Below, in pieces: positions 8,144 through 15,380 of a stretch of DNA of 57,792 bases; position 1 is the first letter of the stretch; each line of letters begins with the position of its first letter. Below the pieces are notes generated by a model that did no database searches, had not been told where the DNA came from, and saw only the letters and a list, made by a program, of their open reading frames with translations. Source of the DNA: Kiritimatiellia bacterium (GTDB lineage Bacteria; Verrucomicrobiota; Kiritimatiellia; UBA8416; JADHWI01); assembly GCA_030744755.1 (NCBI GenBank), contig JASLPY010000027.1, positions 1 to 57,792 of the forward strand. Reading direction: 5' to 3'. The translations under genes and the position numbers were made by a program.

Positions 8144-9040
8144 CTATTTCGCTTCCCGCTCTTCCCCACCGAGCGCCACTACGCGAAAGCCATAGTTGTC
8201 GTAAACGAATTCAGGCGGATTGCTGACATAGCGTGTGCCCGAACGCATGTAACGTTCACTGTCATTGAACCAGTACGACCCGCCGCGAATGCCGCAATTT
8301 CCGCTCTGCCGTGTTTCATTCCACTCCCAGACGTTTCCGCCCTGGTCAAAGGTACCATGGGGGCTCGGGCTGCCCTTGTAACTACCCACGTCTTTCGCCT
8401 TTTCGGAGCCCAGGTTGGCTTCCGGCGCTTTCTCGCCCTTCGCCGGGTACATCCAGTACCCAGCTCCGCCTTTTTTGCCGGGATCATAGTATGCCGCTTT
8501 ATACCATTCATCCTCGCTGGCCAAGACCCACTGGAGCTTCTTTCCGGCCGCCAACGCGGCATGGTTCGGCATCTTGATGGTCATGATGCCCCACTCGCTG
8601 GTGAACGTATAGGAGCCATTCTCGATGCTACCCTTACCCTTGCCGTTCGAAAGCCAGTTGCAGAAATGCAACGTCTCGTACCAGTTCATGAGGACTGCCG
8701 GCTTCTGGGCCATGCCTTCCTTGAGCGAATATGAGTAACTGCCCGGCTCACCGCTCCGAGTGATGCCGCCGTTCTCCTTCTTGCCCATTTGCCAACGCCA
8801 GAGCACGTTATCCTTCCCCTCCGTATTGACGGCGTTGAGGAACTCACAGTACTGCTCGTTGGTCACCTCGTACTTGCCAATGCGATAGGTGTAAGAGACA
8901 GCACCGAAGCCGGTACTGTCTGCCCGGTTGCCCGGATCACCCACAAGCACGGTCTCGGGATAACTCTCCGGCGCTCCCGGAGCCTGCCCCGGGAACAAAG
9001 CACCAACAGTCAGACAAGCTGACACACACAGAGTTATCAT
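8144..9040 (-). CDS. Secreted SUMF1-fold protein without FGE catalytic cysteines
   Basis: This 298-residue exported protein of the formylglycine-generating-enzyme-like (SUMF1/C-type-lectin) fold starts at the ATG at 9040, which gives a signal peptide MITLCVSACLTVGALF; a longer GTG start at 9088 is less likely because the paralogue at 32026-32928 begins at the equivalent point. Family motifs include IGKYEVTNEQYCEFLN, LASEDEWYKAAYYDP, GNVWEWNE, RGGSYW and YGFRVV. After RGGSYW there is no Cys pair as in true FGE, so it is probably a binding or structural protein rather than a sulfatase maturase. It is the first gene behind the shared regulatory promoter at 9109-9157. Confidence 0.83.
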   Translation of the reverse strand: MITLCVSACLTVGALFPGQAPGAPESYPETVLVGDPGNRADSTGFGAVSYTYRIGKYEVTNEQYCEFLNAVNTEGKDNVLWRWQMGKKENGGITRSGEPGSYSYSLKEGMAQKPAVLMNWYETLHFCNWLSNGKGKGSIENGSYTFTSEWGIMTIKMPNHAALAAGKKLQWVLASEDEWYKAAYYDPGKKGGAGYWMYPAKGEKAPEANLGSEKAKDVGSYKGSPSPHGTFDQGGNVWEWNETRQSGNCGIRGGSYWFNDSERYMRSGTRYVSNPPEFVYDNYGFRVVALGGEEREAK

Positions 9041-9108
9041 ATCCGCTTTCACAACATTTCCCGCAATAAACGATAGTAGAAACTGCACTGCCGTTATCTG
9101 AGAATCAC

Positions 9109-9157
9109 AGATTACCTCAGACCCAATATTTTGTCATGTCGGATGAATATCGGACAC
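9109..9157 (-). promoter_or_regulatory. Regulon promoter 1 (dyad plus -35/-10)
   Basis: On the minus strand, ATCCGACATGAC (12 of 12 match to the shared motif) ends in the -35 hexamer ATGACA (9132-9137), followed after 17 bp by TAATCT (9109-9114). The motif is one arm of an imperfect 9-4-9 dyad at 9136-9157 whose other arm matches at 7 of 9 positions. The start codon is 92 nt downstream of the motif. Confidence 0.65.
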
Positions 9158-9224
9158 GTGAATTGCGTTCAGACCGCAGTTCCACATCCACGAGCCGGCA
9201 CTCGCGATCTCAGGGAGGGCCCGC

Positions 9225-9300
9225 TGCCTCGTGCACCGTGCAAAGAGGCACGTGAAACACAAGTCAAATCCCAATGTCGCCGGAGCATCCCTGCTCCGGC
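9225..9300. repeat. Short hairpin cluster
   Basis: Two short stems: TGCCTC/GAGGCA (9225-9230, 9245-9250) and the perfect 8-bp GCCGGAGC/GCTCCGGC (9279-9286, 9293-9300). They fill the gap between the end of the acetylesterase gene and the next promoter and resemble other REP-like hairpins in this window. They may insulate the two units. Confidence 0.45.
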
Positions 9301-9372
9301 AAGCGGCATGAACGTGGCACCTGTTGCGAAAGAAGACGCAAAGCTGGGCGTTGAACTCCCCCTCCCCCCTCT

Positions 9373-11022
9373 TCACTCCACAACATATGACCCAGTTGAC
9401 TGGTGGGGTGTCATCGGCCAGGTATCAGTTCGGAACGGATAGGCCGGCAATTCCCTTCTATTCATTAACCCGCCCGCGGGCAGGTTTGACCACCCGTAAC
9501 GGACGGCCACCGGTTCCTGGATCTCGTCGTTCCAGACGATCAACTGGTTTTTGCCCCGGTCTACACGTGCGCGGGCATGTTGAAAGACCCGATCCTCGCC
9601 GGCTATGTAGAATCCCTCTTCGACATCCTGGTCGAGTACCAGGCCGCGGCAGGTCTCTTCCTCGAACGAGATGACGATCTTTGATTCCTTGCGTTCCATG
9701 GACCGGTATACCGGCCCCTTCCATTCGAGGAGTCGGTTGGATCCGTGGGCCAGGGTGCTATACACCTCGGCCAGCGCCCAGCGCGCGGCACGTTCTCCGA
9801 CCGGTGCTTTCCTGATCGGATGGATCCCCTGCGAAACATTGGTGTCAAACGTCACGATCAGCCCCGTGTTCGGAGTAGCCTTCCAGGTATTGAACTGGAC
9901 CTCCCGGACGATGTTGCAGTGGTGATTCATGTCGTATTCCATCCCCCGCCGGTTGCTCCACCCGGCAATCTGAACCAGTCCGAATGGCAGCTTCGCGTCG
10001 CCGAAGATCTTGCGCCAGTCCGAAACCACAGCGGGATACGTTTTCGGGAACGGCTTCCAGCCTACGGTAAACGAGTTATTCTCTCCCTGGTAGAACAGGA
10101 CGCCCTTAATAGCGCAGTTGGCGAGCGGCATGATGCAACCGTTGAGCATCCCGCCCGGCTGGCCTTTGAGAGCCGGGTTCGTATATGCCTTCGAGTTCGG
10201 TTTTCGGGGCTCTTTTTCGCCTTCCGCCTTTGCTTTTGCCCGTGCTTCCTCCCAAGCCTTAAGGTCCTGTTCGTAACGCTTCTTCGCTCCTTCCTCACGG
10301 CCCCCATCTTCCCATTGTTTCAATGCCACTTCAAACTTCTCGAAGTAGGGCGCCATTTCAGGAATTGGTCGCAACGTCTCTTTGCTCACCCAGTGCTGGG
10401 CCATCGTGCCGCCCCAGGAGGTGTCGATTAAGCCGACCGGAACGTTTAATCGCCGGTGAATCCGCTTGGCAAAATAGTATCCCACCCCTGTACAGTTCTC
10501 GACCTGGTTGGAGACGGCCAGACGCCAGTTTCCGGTCGGACTTTCCGGATTCTCGACCGGAAAATTGTCCTGCGGTTCCAGGTGTGCCACCTTCGGCAGG
10601 CGGATGAATCGGATACCGGGGAAGTTCGCCGCAGGTATTTCCACATCCGAGTCCCGGGTGGCGCGCATCGACCATTCCATGTTGCTCTGTCCGCCGCACA
10701 GCCAGACATCACCAACCAGCACATCCCGTATAGTCAGGCTCTTTGAGCCCGCCGAAACATTCAGTTCACGCGCTTCAGAGCTGGCAGGAACCTGTTCCAT
10801 CTCAACCCGCCATCTTCCGCCCTCATCCGCCACACCGGAGCGGACCTGTCCCCCGAAAGCAACCGTGGTCTTTTCTCCAGGCTCAGCCCATCCCCAGACG
10901 CGCCACGGCTTGTCCCGCTGAACAACCATGTGGTCGCCGAAAAGATGGGGCAGGCGCAATTCGGCATGAACGCTCGCAACGGCGAGCAAGACGAGACAAA
11001 GAACGGCATAACGGCATTTCAT
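9373..11022 (-). CDS. Secreted sialate O-acetylesterase-family protein
   Basis: The 549-residue SGNH-type esterase removes acetyl groups from sugars such as sialic acid or acetylated glycans. A signal peptide ends near Ala20, followed by the family start LRLPHLFGDHMVVQRDKPW. The nucleophile block is GGQSNMEW with Ser113, and the later blocks GLIDTSWGGT and GVLFYQGENN are typical. Length is close to the family norm. It is the last gene of a unit with a URO-D-family gene (50-nt gap) and a sulfatase upstream, which fits trimming of a decorated polysaccharide in the periplasm or outside the cell. Confidence 0.9.
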   Translation of the reverse strand: MKCRYAVLCLVLLAVASVHAELRLPHLFGDHMVVQRDKPWRVWGWAEPGEKTTVAFGGQVRSGVADEGGRWRVEMEQVPASSEARELNVSAGSKSLTIRDVLVGDVWLCGGQSNMEWSMRATRDSDVEIPAANFPGIRFIRLPKVAHLEPQDNFPVENPESPTGNWRLAVSNQVENCTGVGYYFAKRIHRRLNVPVGLIDTSWGGTMAQHWVSKETLRPIPEMAPYFEKFEVALKQWEDGGREEGAKKRYEQDLKAWEEARAKAKAEGEKEPRKPNSKAYTNPALKGQPGGMLNGCIMPLANCAIKGVLFYQGENNSFTVGWKPFPKTYPAVVSDWRKIFGDAKLPFGLVQIAGWSNRRGMEYDMNHHCNIVREVQFNTWKATPNTGLIVTFDTNVSQGIHPIRKAPVGERAARWALAEVYSTLAHGSNRLLEWKGPVYRSMERKESKIVISFEEETCRGLVLDQDVEEGFYIAGEDRVFQHARARVDRGKNQLIVWNDEIQEPVAVRYGWSNLPAGGLMNRRELPAYPFRTDTWPMTPHQSTGSYVVE

Positions 11023-11072
11023 ATCATTACCCTCATTTTTCCACGTTCCTATTCACTGGGCATCCACCCCCG

Positions 11073-11972
11073 CTAATCCAGGGCGCCCTCATCCGTAATA
11101 CGTTTGTACTCATTCCACATGGTTCTGTAGCTCTGCGGCGGCATGCCCTTGAATATGCAGTTCGATGTGGAGAATATATATGGCTTACCGACGCCACCAT
11201 GGGTCATGCAGTAACGAACGGACTCCCTGATCTCGTCTTCGTTTGAATCGTGTAACATGTTGCAGGCGACATTACCCATCAGAATCCAATTCGGGTACTG
11301 TTCCCTGACTTCCTTGATGTCCATATGTCCCTGTGGATCCACAGAGTGATAGCCATCCACTCCTGTTGCGTACAACTGATCAAGGATCTGGACGATACAG
11401 CCGTCAGAATGCAAAATGGCTTTCCTGTCGAGCTCGTGGATGCTCTCGACTATTTCTCTCAGATAGGGCGCGACCAGGTCTGCGAACTGTTCAGGCGAGA
11501 CAAAAGGAGCATCGTTATACCCGAAGTCATACGTGAGCACGAAGAAGTCCGCGCCCGCGTCGACGGCTTGCTTGAAATAGGCCTTTGCAGCGTCGCACTT
11601 CCGTCTCGCCTCTGCATGCAGTTCCTTCGGCTCCTCGTAGAGGCGAACAACAAAATCCATCATAGCTCTGCCCGTGGGCATCCAGAAAACGCCGTCACTC
11701 TCGTATGCAGGAACCAAGGCTTTGTGACCTAATACAGACTTCATTCTTTCGACTTCATCCGGGCCATATCCACCACGAACGGCAGCCCAATCGTATTCGT
11801 CAACCAACCGTTCGTACAGATCCACCTCGAAGGTAGGCAGGTCAGCTTCCGGCACGGTATCCCGCTCCATGCCGAACATCTCCTTCTCGATCTGGAAGAC
11901 CAGCTCCCAGTGAGGCGGAGAATCGGGAATCTCGCCGTTCAGAATTCTCTCGAGCTTCTCTTTACCTGTCAT
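11073..11972 (-). CDS. URO-D-fold protein, possible corrinoid methyltransferase
   Basis: This 299-residue cytoplasmic protein belongs to the uroporphyrinogen decarboxylase superfamily. It is shorter than HemE and lacks its typical N-terminus, resembling instead the MtaA/MtbA-like group that moves methyl groups between corrinoids and thiols. Visible family blocks are LERILNGE, DAGADFFVLTYDFGYND, AILHSDGCI and GGVGKPYIFSTSNCIFKGMPP; His/Cys residues near the end could bind Zn. Its start overlaps the sulfatase stop by 11 nt, so translation is likely coupled. A role in releasing methyl groups from methylated sugars is a guess, mildly supported by the RACo-like gene at 39205. Confidence 0.72.
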   Translation of the reverse strand: MTGKEKLERILNGEIPDSPPHWELVFQIEKEMFGMERDTVPEADLPTFEVDLYERLVDEYDWAAVRGGYGPDEVERMKSVLGHKALVPAYESDGVFWMPTGRAMMDFVVRLYEEPKELHAEARRKCDAAKAYFKQAVDAGADFFVLTYDFGYNDAPFVSPEQFADLVAPYLREIVESIHELDRKAILHSDGCIVQILDQLYATGVDGYHSVDPQGHMDIKEVREQYPNWILMGNVACNMLHDSNEDEIRESVRYCMTHGGVGKPYIFSTSNCIFKGMPPQSYRTMWNEYKRITDEGALD

Positions 11973-13881
11973 GCGGCACCCCCGGAGACAACTCCTTCGT
12001 CTTCACGGCCTTCTCGCTATACTTCACCTTGCTCTTGAATTTGGTCGCCTCATCCAAAACCTCTGGATAGCTGCGCAGGAAGTTGTTCTCGTCAATCAGG
12101 TTAATGAAATAATGCGACGTTCCCTTTGGTAGCTTGGCCCTCACTTTCATGCCGGGAAGCAGGGCTGCCGGTGTGCGGAACCACTCCTCGTAGCGATGGC
12201 CGCCGTTAAGCGTATAGATCAGATTGGCCCGGACCACCTTCGCTCCGTTTTGCCGGTAGGTGACTTCGACGGAATCGCTCGTTTGCTTGTGCGAGAGTAC
12301 AGCGCAGACCTTCTCTTTGTTCGGTAGCGGGCGGGGGCAATGCGGGTTGTAGTAGGGATAGCTCGCCTTCATTTCGGTCAGACTTTCCGTGAGACGCTTA
12401 TACATTTGCTGCGTCTTCTCGGGCATGGATTCGACCAGGTCCCTGGCCTCTTCAATGTCTACCCGCACCTGCTTGCCGGCTGCGGAATCGTACAGCCGGT
12501 AGAGTTCCAGTTCCTGGACCTTCGGATTGTTCACGTGGTTGTAGTTGTGGACGAGCTTGTAGTCCCCAATCCGGATAGAGCTTTCCAGCGCCGCGCTGTT
12601 GGGAAAATGCCACACCATGGTGTCCCGGACATTGCCGTCCGTTTCCCGGACCAGCGATGGATCGGTTGGGTCTTTCAGGAGCAGCTGAGAAAGATCGCAC
12701 CCGTCAAAATATTTTCCTGCGGGTCTTTCGGCGCCCACCAGGGACAAAATGGTCGGATAGAAATCGAGACCATTGACCATGACATCCGAATCCACACCCG
12801 TCTTGATACCAGGGCCCGCAATAATCAACGGAATGCGGGTTCCGCCTTCCATTAAGGATATCTTCCCCTTGTCCAATGGGTAGTTGTCCGTGATGATTTC
12901 GCCGGGATGCGCCTCCATGCCGCCGTTGTCCGACGTGAAGATGATATAGGTATTCTCACTCAGCATGTGTCCCGGCCATCGGGGATCTTTGGTGGATTCC
13001 AGGTAGTCGAACAGCTTCCCGACATAGTAATCAAGCTGCTCGACCATGGCGCAGTAGAAGGGGTTGGTCTGACCTTCGCCCTTCCATTCCTGCGGGTTCT
13101 CCGGACGCTTCACGCCGAGTTTCTCGCAGTATTTATCCAACAGCGCCTCGCTCCGCGTATGGATCGGGGTATGTACAAGCCATGTTGCGTAATAGAGAAA
13201 GAAAGGCTTGTCCTTGTTTTCCCGTACAAAGATCAGGGCGTCTTCACTGTTTTGATGATACGGAAAGCCGTTCTCATCCAGGCGGTACGGATCCTCTGCT
13301 TTGTCCGTAGCAAATCCGGCCAACCGATGCGGACGCATCGGTTGGCTGGCTCCACGGTCGTGACGCGTCCAGGCAAAGCCCTGATCCTCCGGTTGAGGAT
13401 AGGCGTTGTGGCTGATCGCCATGTGCCATTTTCCACAATGCCCGGTGCTGTAACCATGCCGCCGCAGTACCTTGGCCAGGGTCACCTCGTCGGCCGGCAT
13501 GCGCCCGCTGTACCAGGGGGACATCATGTTCCATCCCGTCAGGTGGTGGGGAGCCGGTGGAGCGCCACCAGTTACATGGGTTTTCTGTGCCCGCGCCGGA
13601 TGGATGCCACTCATAATCGCGCAGCGGCTCGGAGCACAGGTGGGGGCCGGGGCATAGGCCTGCCGGAACAGAACGCCCTTCTTCGCGAGCGCATCGATGT
13701 TCGGTGTCTCCATAGGGCACGGCTTGTCGATGTCATAGCACTTCACATCCTGCCAGCCGAGATCATCGGTCAGCAGCAACACGATGTTTGGCTTTGCAGG
13801 ACGCTCCGCAACGGCAGTCACCGCGCAAAGAAGTATGACCGAAAGAAGCAGTTTTTGCATCATCTCCTCTCCAATACTCAT
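11962..13881 (-). CDS. Secreted sulfatase
   Basis: The 639-residue FGly sulfatase has an N-terminal signal peptide (LLLSVILLCAVTAVA), the first metal motif VLLLTDDLGWQD, the FGly motif CAPSRCAIMSG with Cys82, CGKWHMA and FTSDNGG. A C-terminal extension of about 150 residues is probably a beta-sandwich. AAGGAG lies 7 nt before the ATG at 13881; starting at Met7 or Met8 would give a more classical signal peptide. It follows a truncated moxR by 63 nt and overlaps the URO-D gene downstream, so it is expressed from the promoter near 14490. The substrate is unknown. Confidence 0.91.
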   Translation of the reverse strand: MSIGEEMMQKLLLSVILLCAVTAVAERPAKPNIVLLLTDDLGWQDVKCYDIDKPCPMETPNIDALAKKGVLFRQAYAPAPTCAPSRCAIMSGIHPARAQKTHVTGGAPPAPHHLTGWNMMSPWYSGRMPADEVTLAKVLRRHGYSTGHCGKWHMAISHNAYPQPEDQGFAWTRHDRGASQPMRPHRLAGFATDKAEDPYRLDENGFPYHQNSEDALIFVRENKDKPFFLYYATWLVHTPIHTRSEALLDKYCEKLGVKRPENPQEWKGEGQTNPFYCAMVEQLDYYVGKLFDYLESTKDPRWPGHMLSENTYIIFTSDNGGMEAHPGEIITDNYPLDKGKISLMEGGTRIPLIIAGPGIKTGVDSDVMVNGLDFYPTILSLVGAERPAGKYFDGCDLSQLLLKDPTDPSLVRETDGNVRDTMVWHFPNSAALESSIRIGDYKLVHNYNHVNNPKVQELELYRLYDSAAGKQVRVDIEEARDLVESMPEKTQQMYKRLTESLTEMKASYPYYNPHCPRPLPNKEKVCAVLSHKQTSDSVEVTYRQNGAKVVRANLIYTLNGGHRYEEWFRTPAALLPGMKVRAKLPKGTSHYFINLIDENNFLRSYPEVLDEATKFKSKVKYSEKAVKTKELSPGVPHDR

Positions 13882-13944
13882 CTTGACGCTCCTTTGCCAT
13901 CAAGAGGCAGATTGAAACTCATCTTGTACGTGCTGGTTAGAGGG

Positions 13945-14400
13945 TCATAGAACCATGTTTGCAAACAGCGGGCCGTTCACAAAACGGAAGATGCGTTCGC
14001 CGGTCTTCTTATCCTCTTCCAACACATCCGAACCGGTAATGTCCGAAGGCATCAAGTCGGGTGTGAACTGGATCCTCTTAAAGGAAAGACGCAGCACCTT
14101 GCTCAGCGTGCTGATCAACAGAGTCTTCGCCAGACTAGGCACACCGACCAGGAGAGCGTGACCGCGGCTGAAGACAGCCATCAACACTTCATCGATCACA
14201 TCAGTCTGGCCCACGATAACGTTGGCCAGCTCCACCTTCATGCGCTTATAGGTCTCGTGAACTTCGCGAATGACAGCTGCATCGTCCTCGCTTATCTCGG
14301 GTGCGGGAGCGGAATCTACGGCTACAGGCTTTGGCGCCTCTGTTGCAGTCTTTTCTTCCTGTCCACTCTCCGGTCCCGTTTCAGACAGAATCTTCGCCAT
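13945..14400 (-). pseudogene. Truncated MoxR-type AAA+ ATPase
   Basis: The 151 residues are the N-terminal half of a MoxR ATPase (normally about 320-340). They include the variant Walker [11 protein letters not shown] and the conserved [16 protein letters not shown], then stop after GPLFANMVL, just before the Walker B segment should begin. No continuation appears in any frame before the sulfatase start 63 nt away, so a deletion has removed the rest. An intact GGAGG site precedes the ATG and the regulated promoter lies upstream. The fragment is probably non-functional but may still be translated as the leader of the sulfatase operon. Confidence 0.82.
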
Positions 14401-14471
14401 TATGGCCTCCTTCGTTGCTTTATGAGCCTGCCGCCCAGCGGCCGAAATCTACATTACTTTCGAATGTACTG

Positions 14472-14520
14472 TTTATAGTGCATCGCTTCGGCCGCGTCAT
14501 GTCGGATAAACATCCGACAA
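14472..14520 (-). promoter_or_regulatory. Regulon promoter 2 (dyad plus -35/-10)
   Basis: On the minus strand ATCCGACATGAC (exact) ends in -35 ATGACG (14495-14500), followed after 17 bp by TATAAA (14472-14477). The dyad ATGTCGGAT-AAAC-ATCCGACAA spans 14499-14520, with 8 of 9 positions symmetric. It lies 95 nt before the moxR-fragment start and should drive the sulfatase, URO-D and esterase genes. More half-site-like sequence (GTCGGAATGTGCGAC) follows upstream at 14524-14538. Confidence 0.68.
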
Positions 14521-14581
14521 GCGGTCGGAATGTGCGACAAACTGTCGACACGCTCCAGGTAGACCCCATCCGAAAAGGGTC

Positions 14582-14713
14582 CTGGAGCCCGGCGGGCCTC
14601 CGCCGGCCGCGCAATACCAGCGCATTCCTTTGCGACAGTTAGAACTTCGTTCAATTCTGTCACGTTTATGCACATCCCTTGCTCCATAACGGCGGAGGCC
14701 CGCCGCACTCCAG
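14582..14713. repeat. Inverted pair of GGCGGGCCTCCGCC repeats
   Basis: A forward copy (CTGGAGCCCGGCGGGCCTCC, from 14582) faces an inverted copy (GGCGGAGGCCCGCCGCACTC, from 14691), so about 132 bp can fold into a large hairpin. The pair at 29846-29979 has the same arrangement and size. Confidence 0.68.
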
Positions 14714-14859
14714 TGAGTGTCTGCAGGTATTTCAGTGAGTCACCCCTTCTCGGATAAGCTCTAGCGCGCATTATTCATGAACGTCCGGCGTCACGATGTC
14801 GAGCTTGCGAGACTATCGTGCACGCTCTTGTTGGCAAATCTTATTGTTTTCTTCTTCTT

Positions 14860-15127
14860 GCTGCCTGAAGGGCAGCCACGTTACAGCCCAGGCAGGATGC
14901 CTGGGTACAACACGGGTTAAGAAAGACATCCCGCCCCGCAACTGCGGGGCCACATCTTGGCACGTCTCGGAGATACGTGCCTACTGCAGTACGTGCGCAT
15001 CTCCGAGGCGCACACTTTCTTTGTTGCGGTTGGAGACGTGGCTCTCCTTCAGAGAGCATTTCTTGTGTTTGCCACGATTCAACCCAGCGTTTCACGCTGG
15101 GCTATGATGTTGCACGCCTTCGGCGTA
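14860..15127. repeat. Cluster of REP-like hairpins
   Basis: Consecutive short perfect hairpins include GCTGCC/GGCAGC (14860-14876), CCCAGGC/GCCTGGG (14887-14905), CCCCGC/GCGGGG (14934-14949), CCCAGCG/CGCTGGG (15083-15101) and CGCC-TT-GGCG near 15117. The whole 14401-15380 gap holds no convincing gene; it contains the regulon promoter, the inverted GC repeat pair, this cluster and the GH95 leader. Confidence 0.6.
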
Positions 15128-15380
15128 CGTCTTCCATCCTATCTTTCCATTGCCAACAGCCTGCTGAAACGCGAATCTCGCCGTCAGTCGAGCGCTTGCT
15201 GTCGTAGGAAATGTAGATAGTGCCGACCGACGCATGGAAACCGCCGATCCTCAAGTATCGAGCAAATGGTATTGTTTTTGTCACATCGATGCCTTTAATA
15301 ACCGCAACGGCACGATGAAGATTGTTGAAATAACTCAAGAAGGCATAGAAACTGTCAAATGAACGTGACGGGAGACATTA

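Noticed and set aside
14454..14771. 105-codon minus-strand frame
   Set aside because: It covers the dyad promoter and the inverted GC repeats; composition follows the repeats.
15102..15378. Minus-strand frame with fairly normal composition (FARYLRIGGFHASVGTIYISYD)
   Set aside because: No ATG or GTG start, runs into REP hairpins at its end and overlaps the GH95 promoter; could be a remnant but support is too weak.
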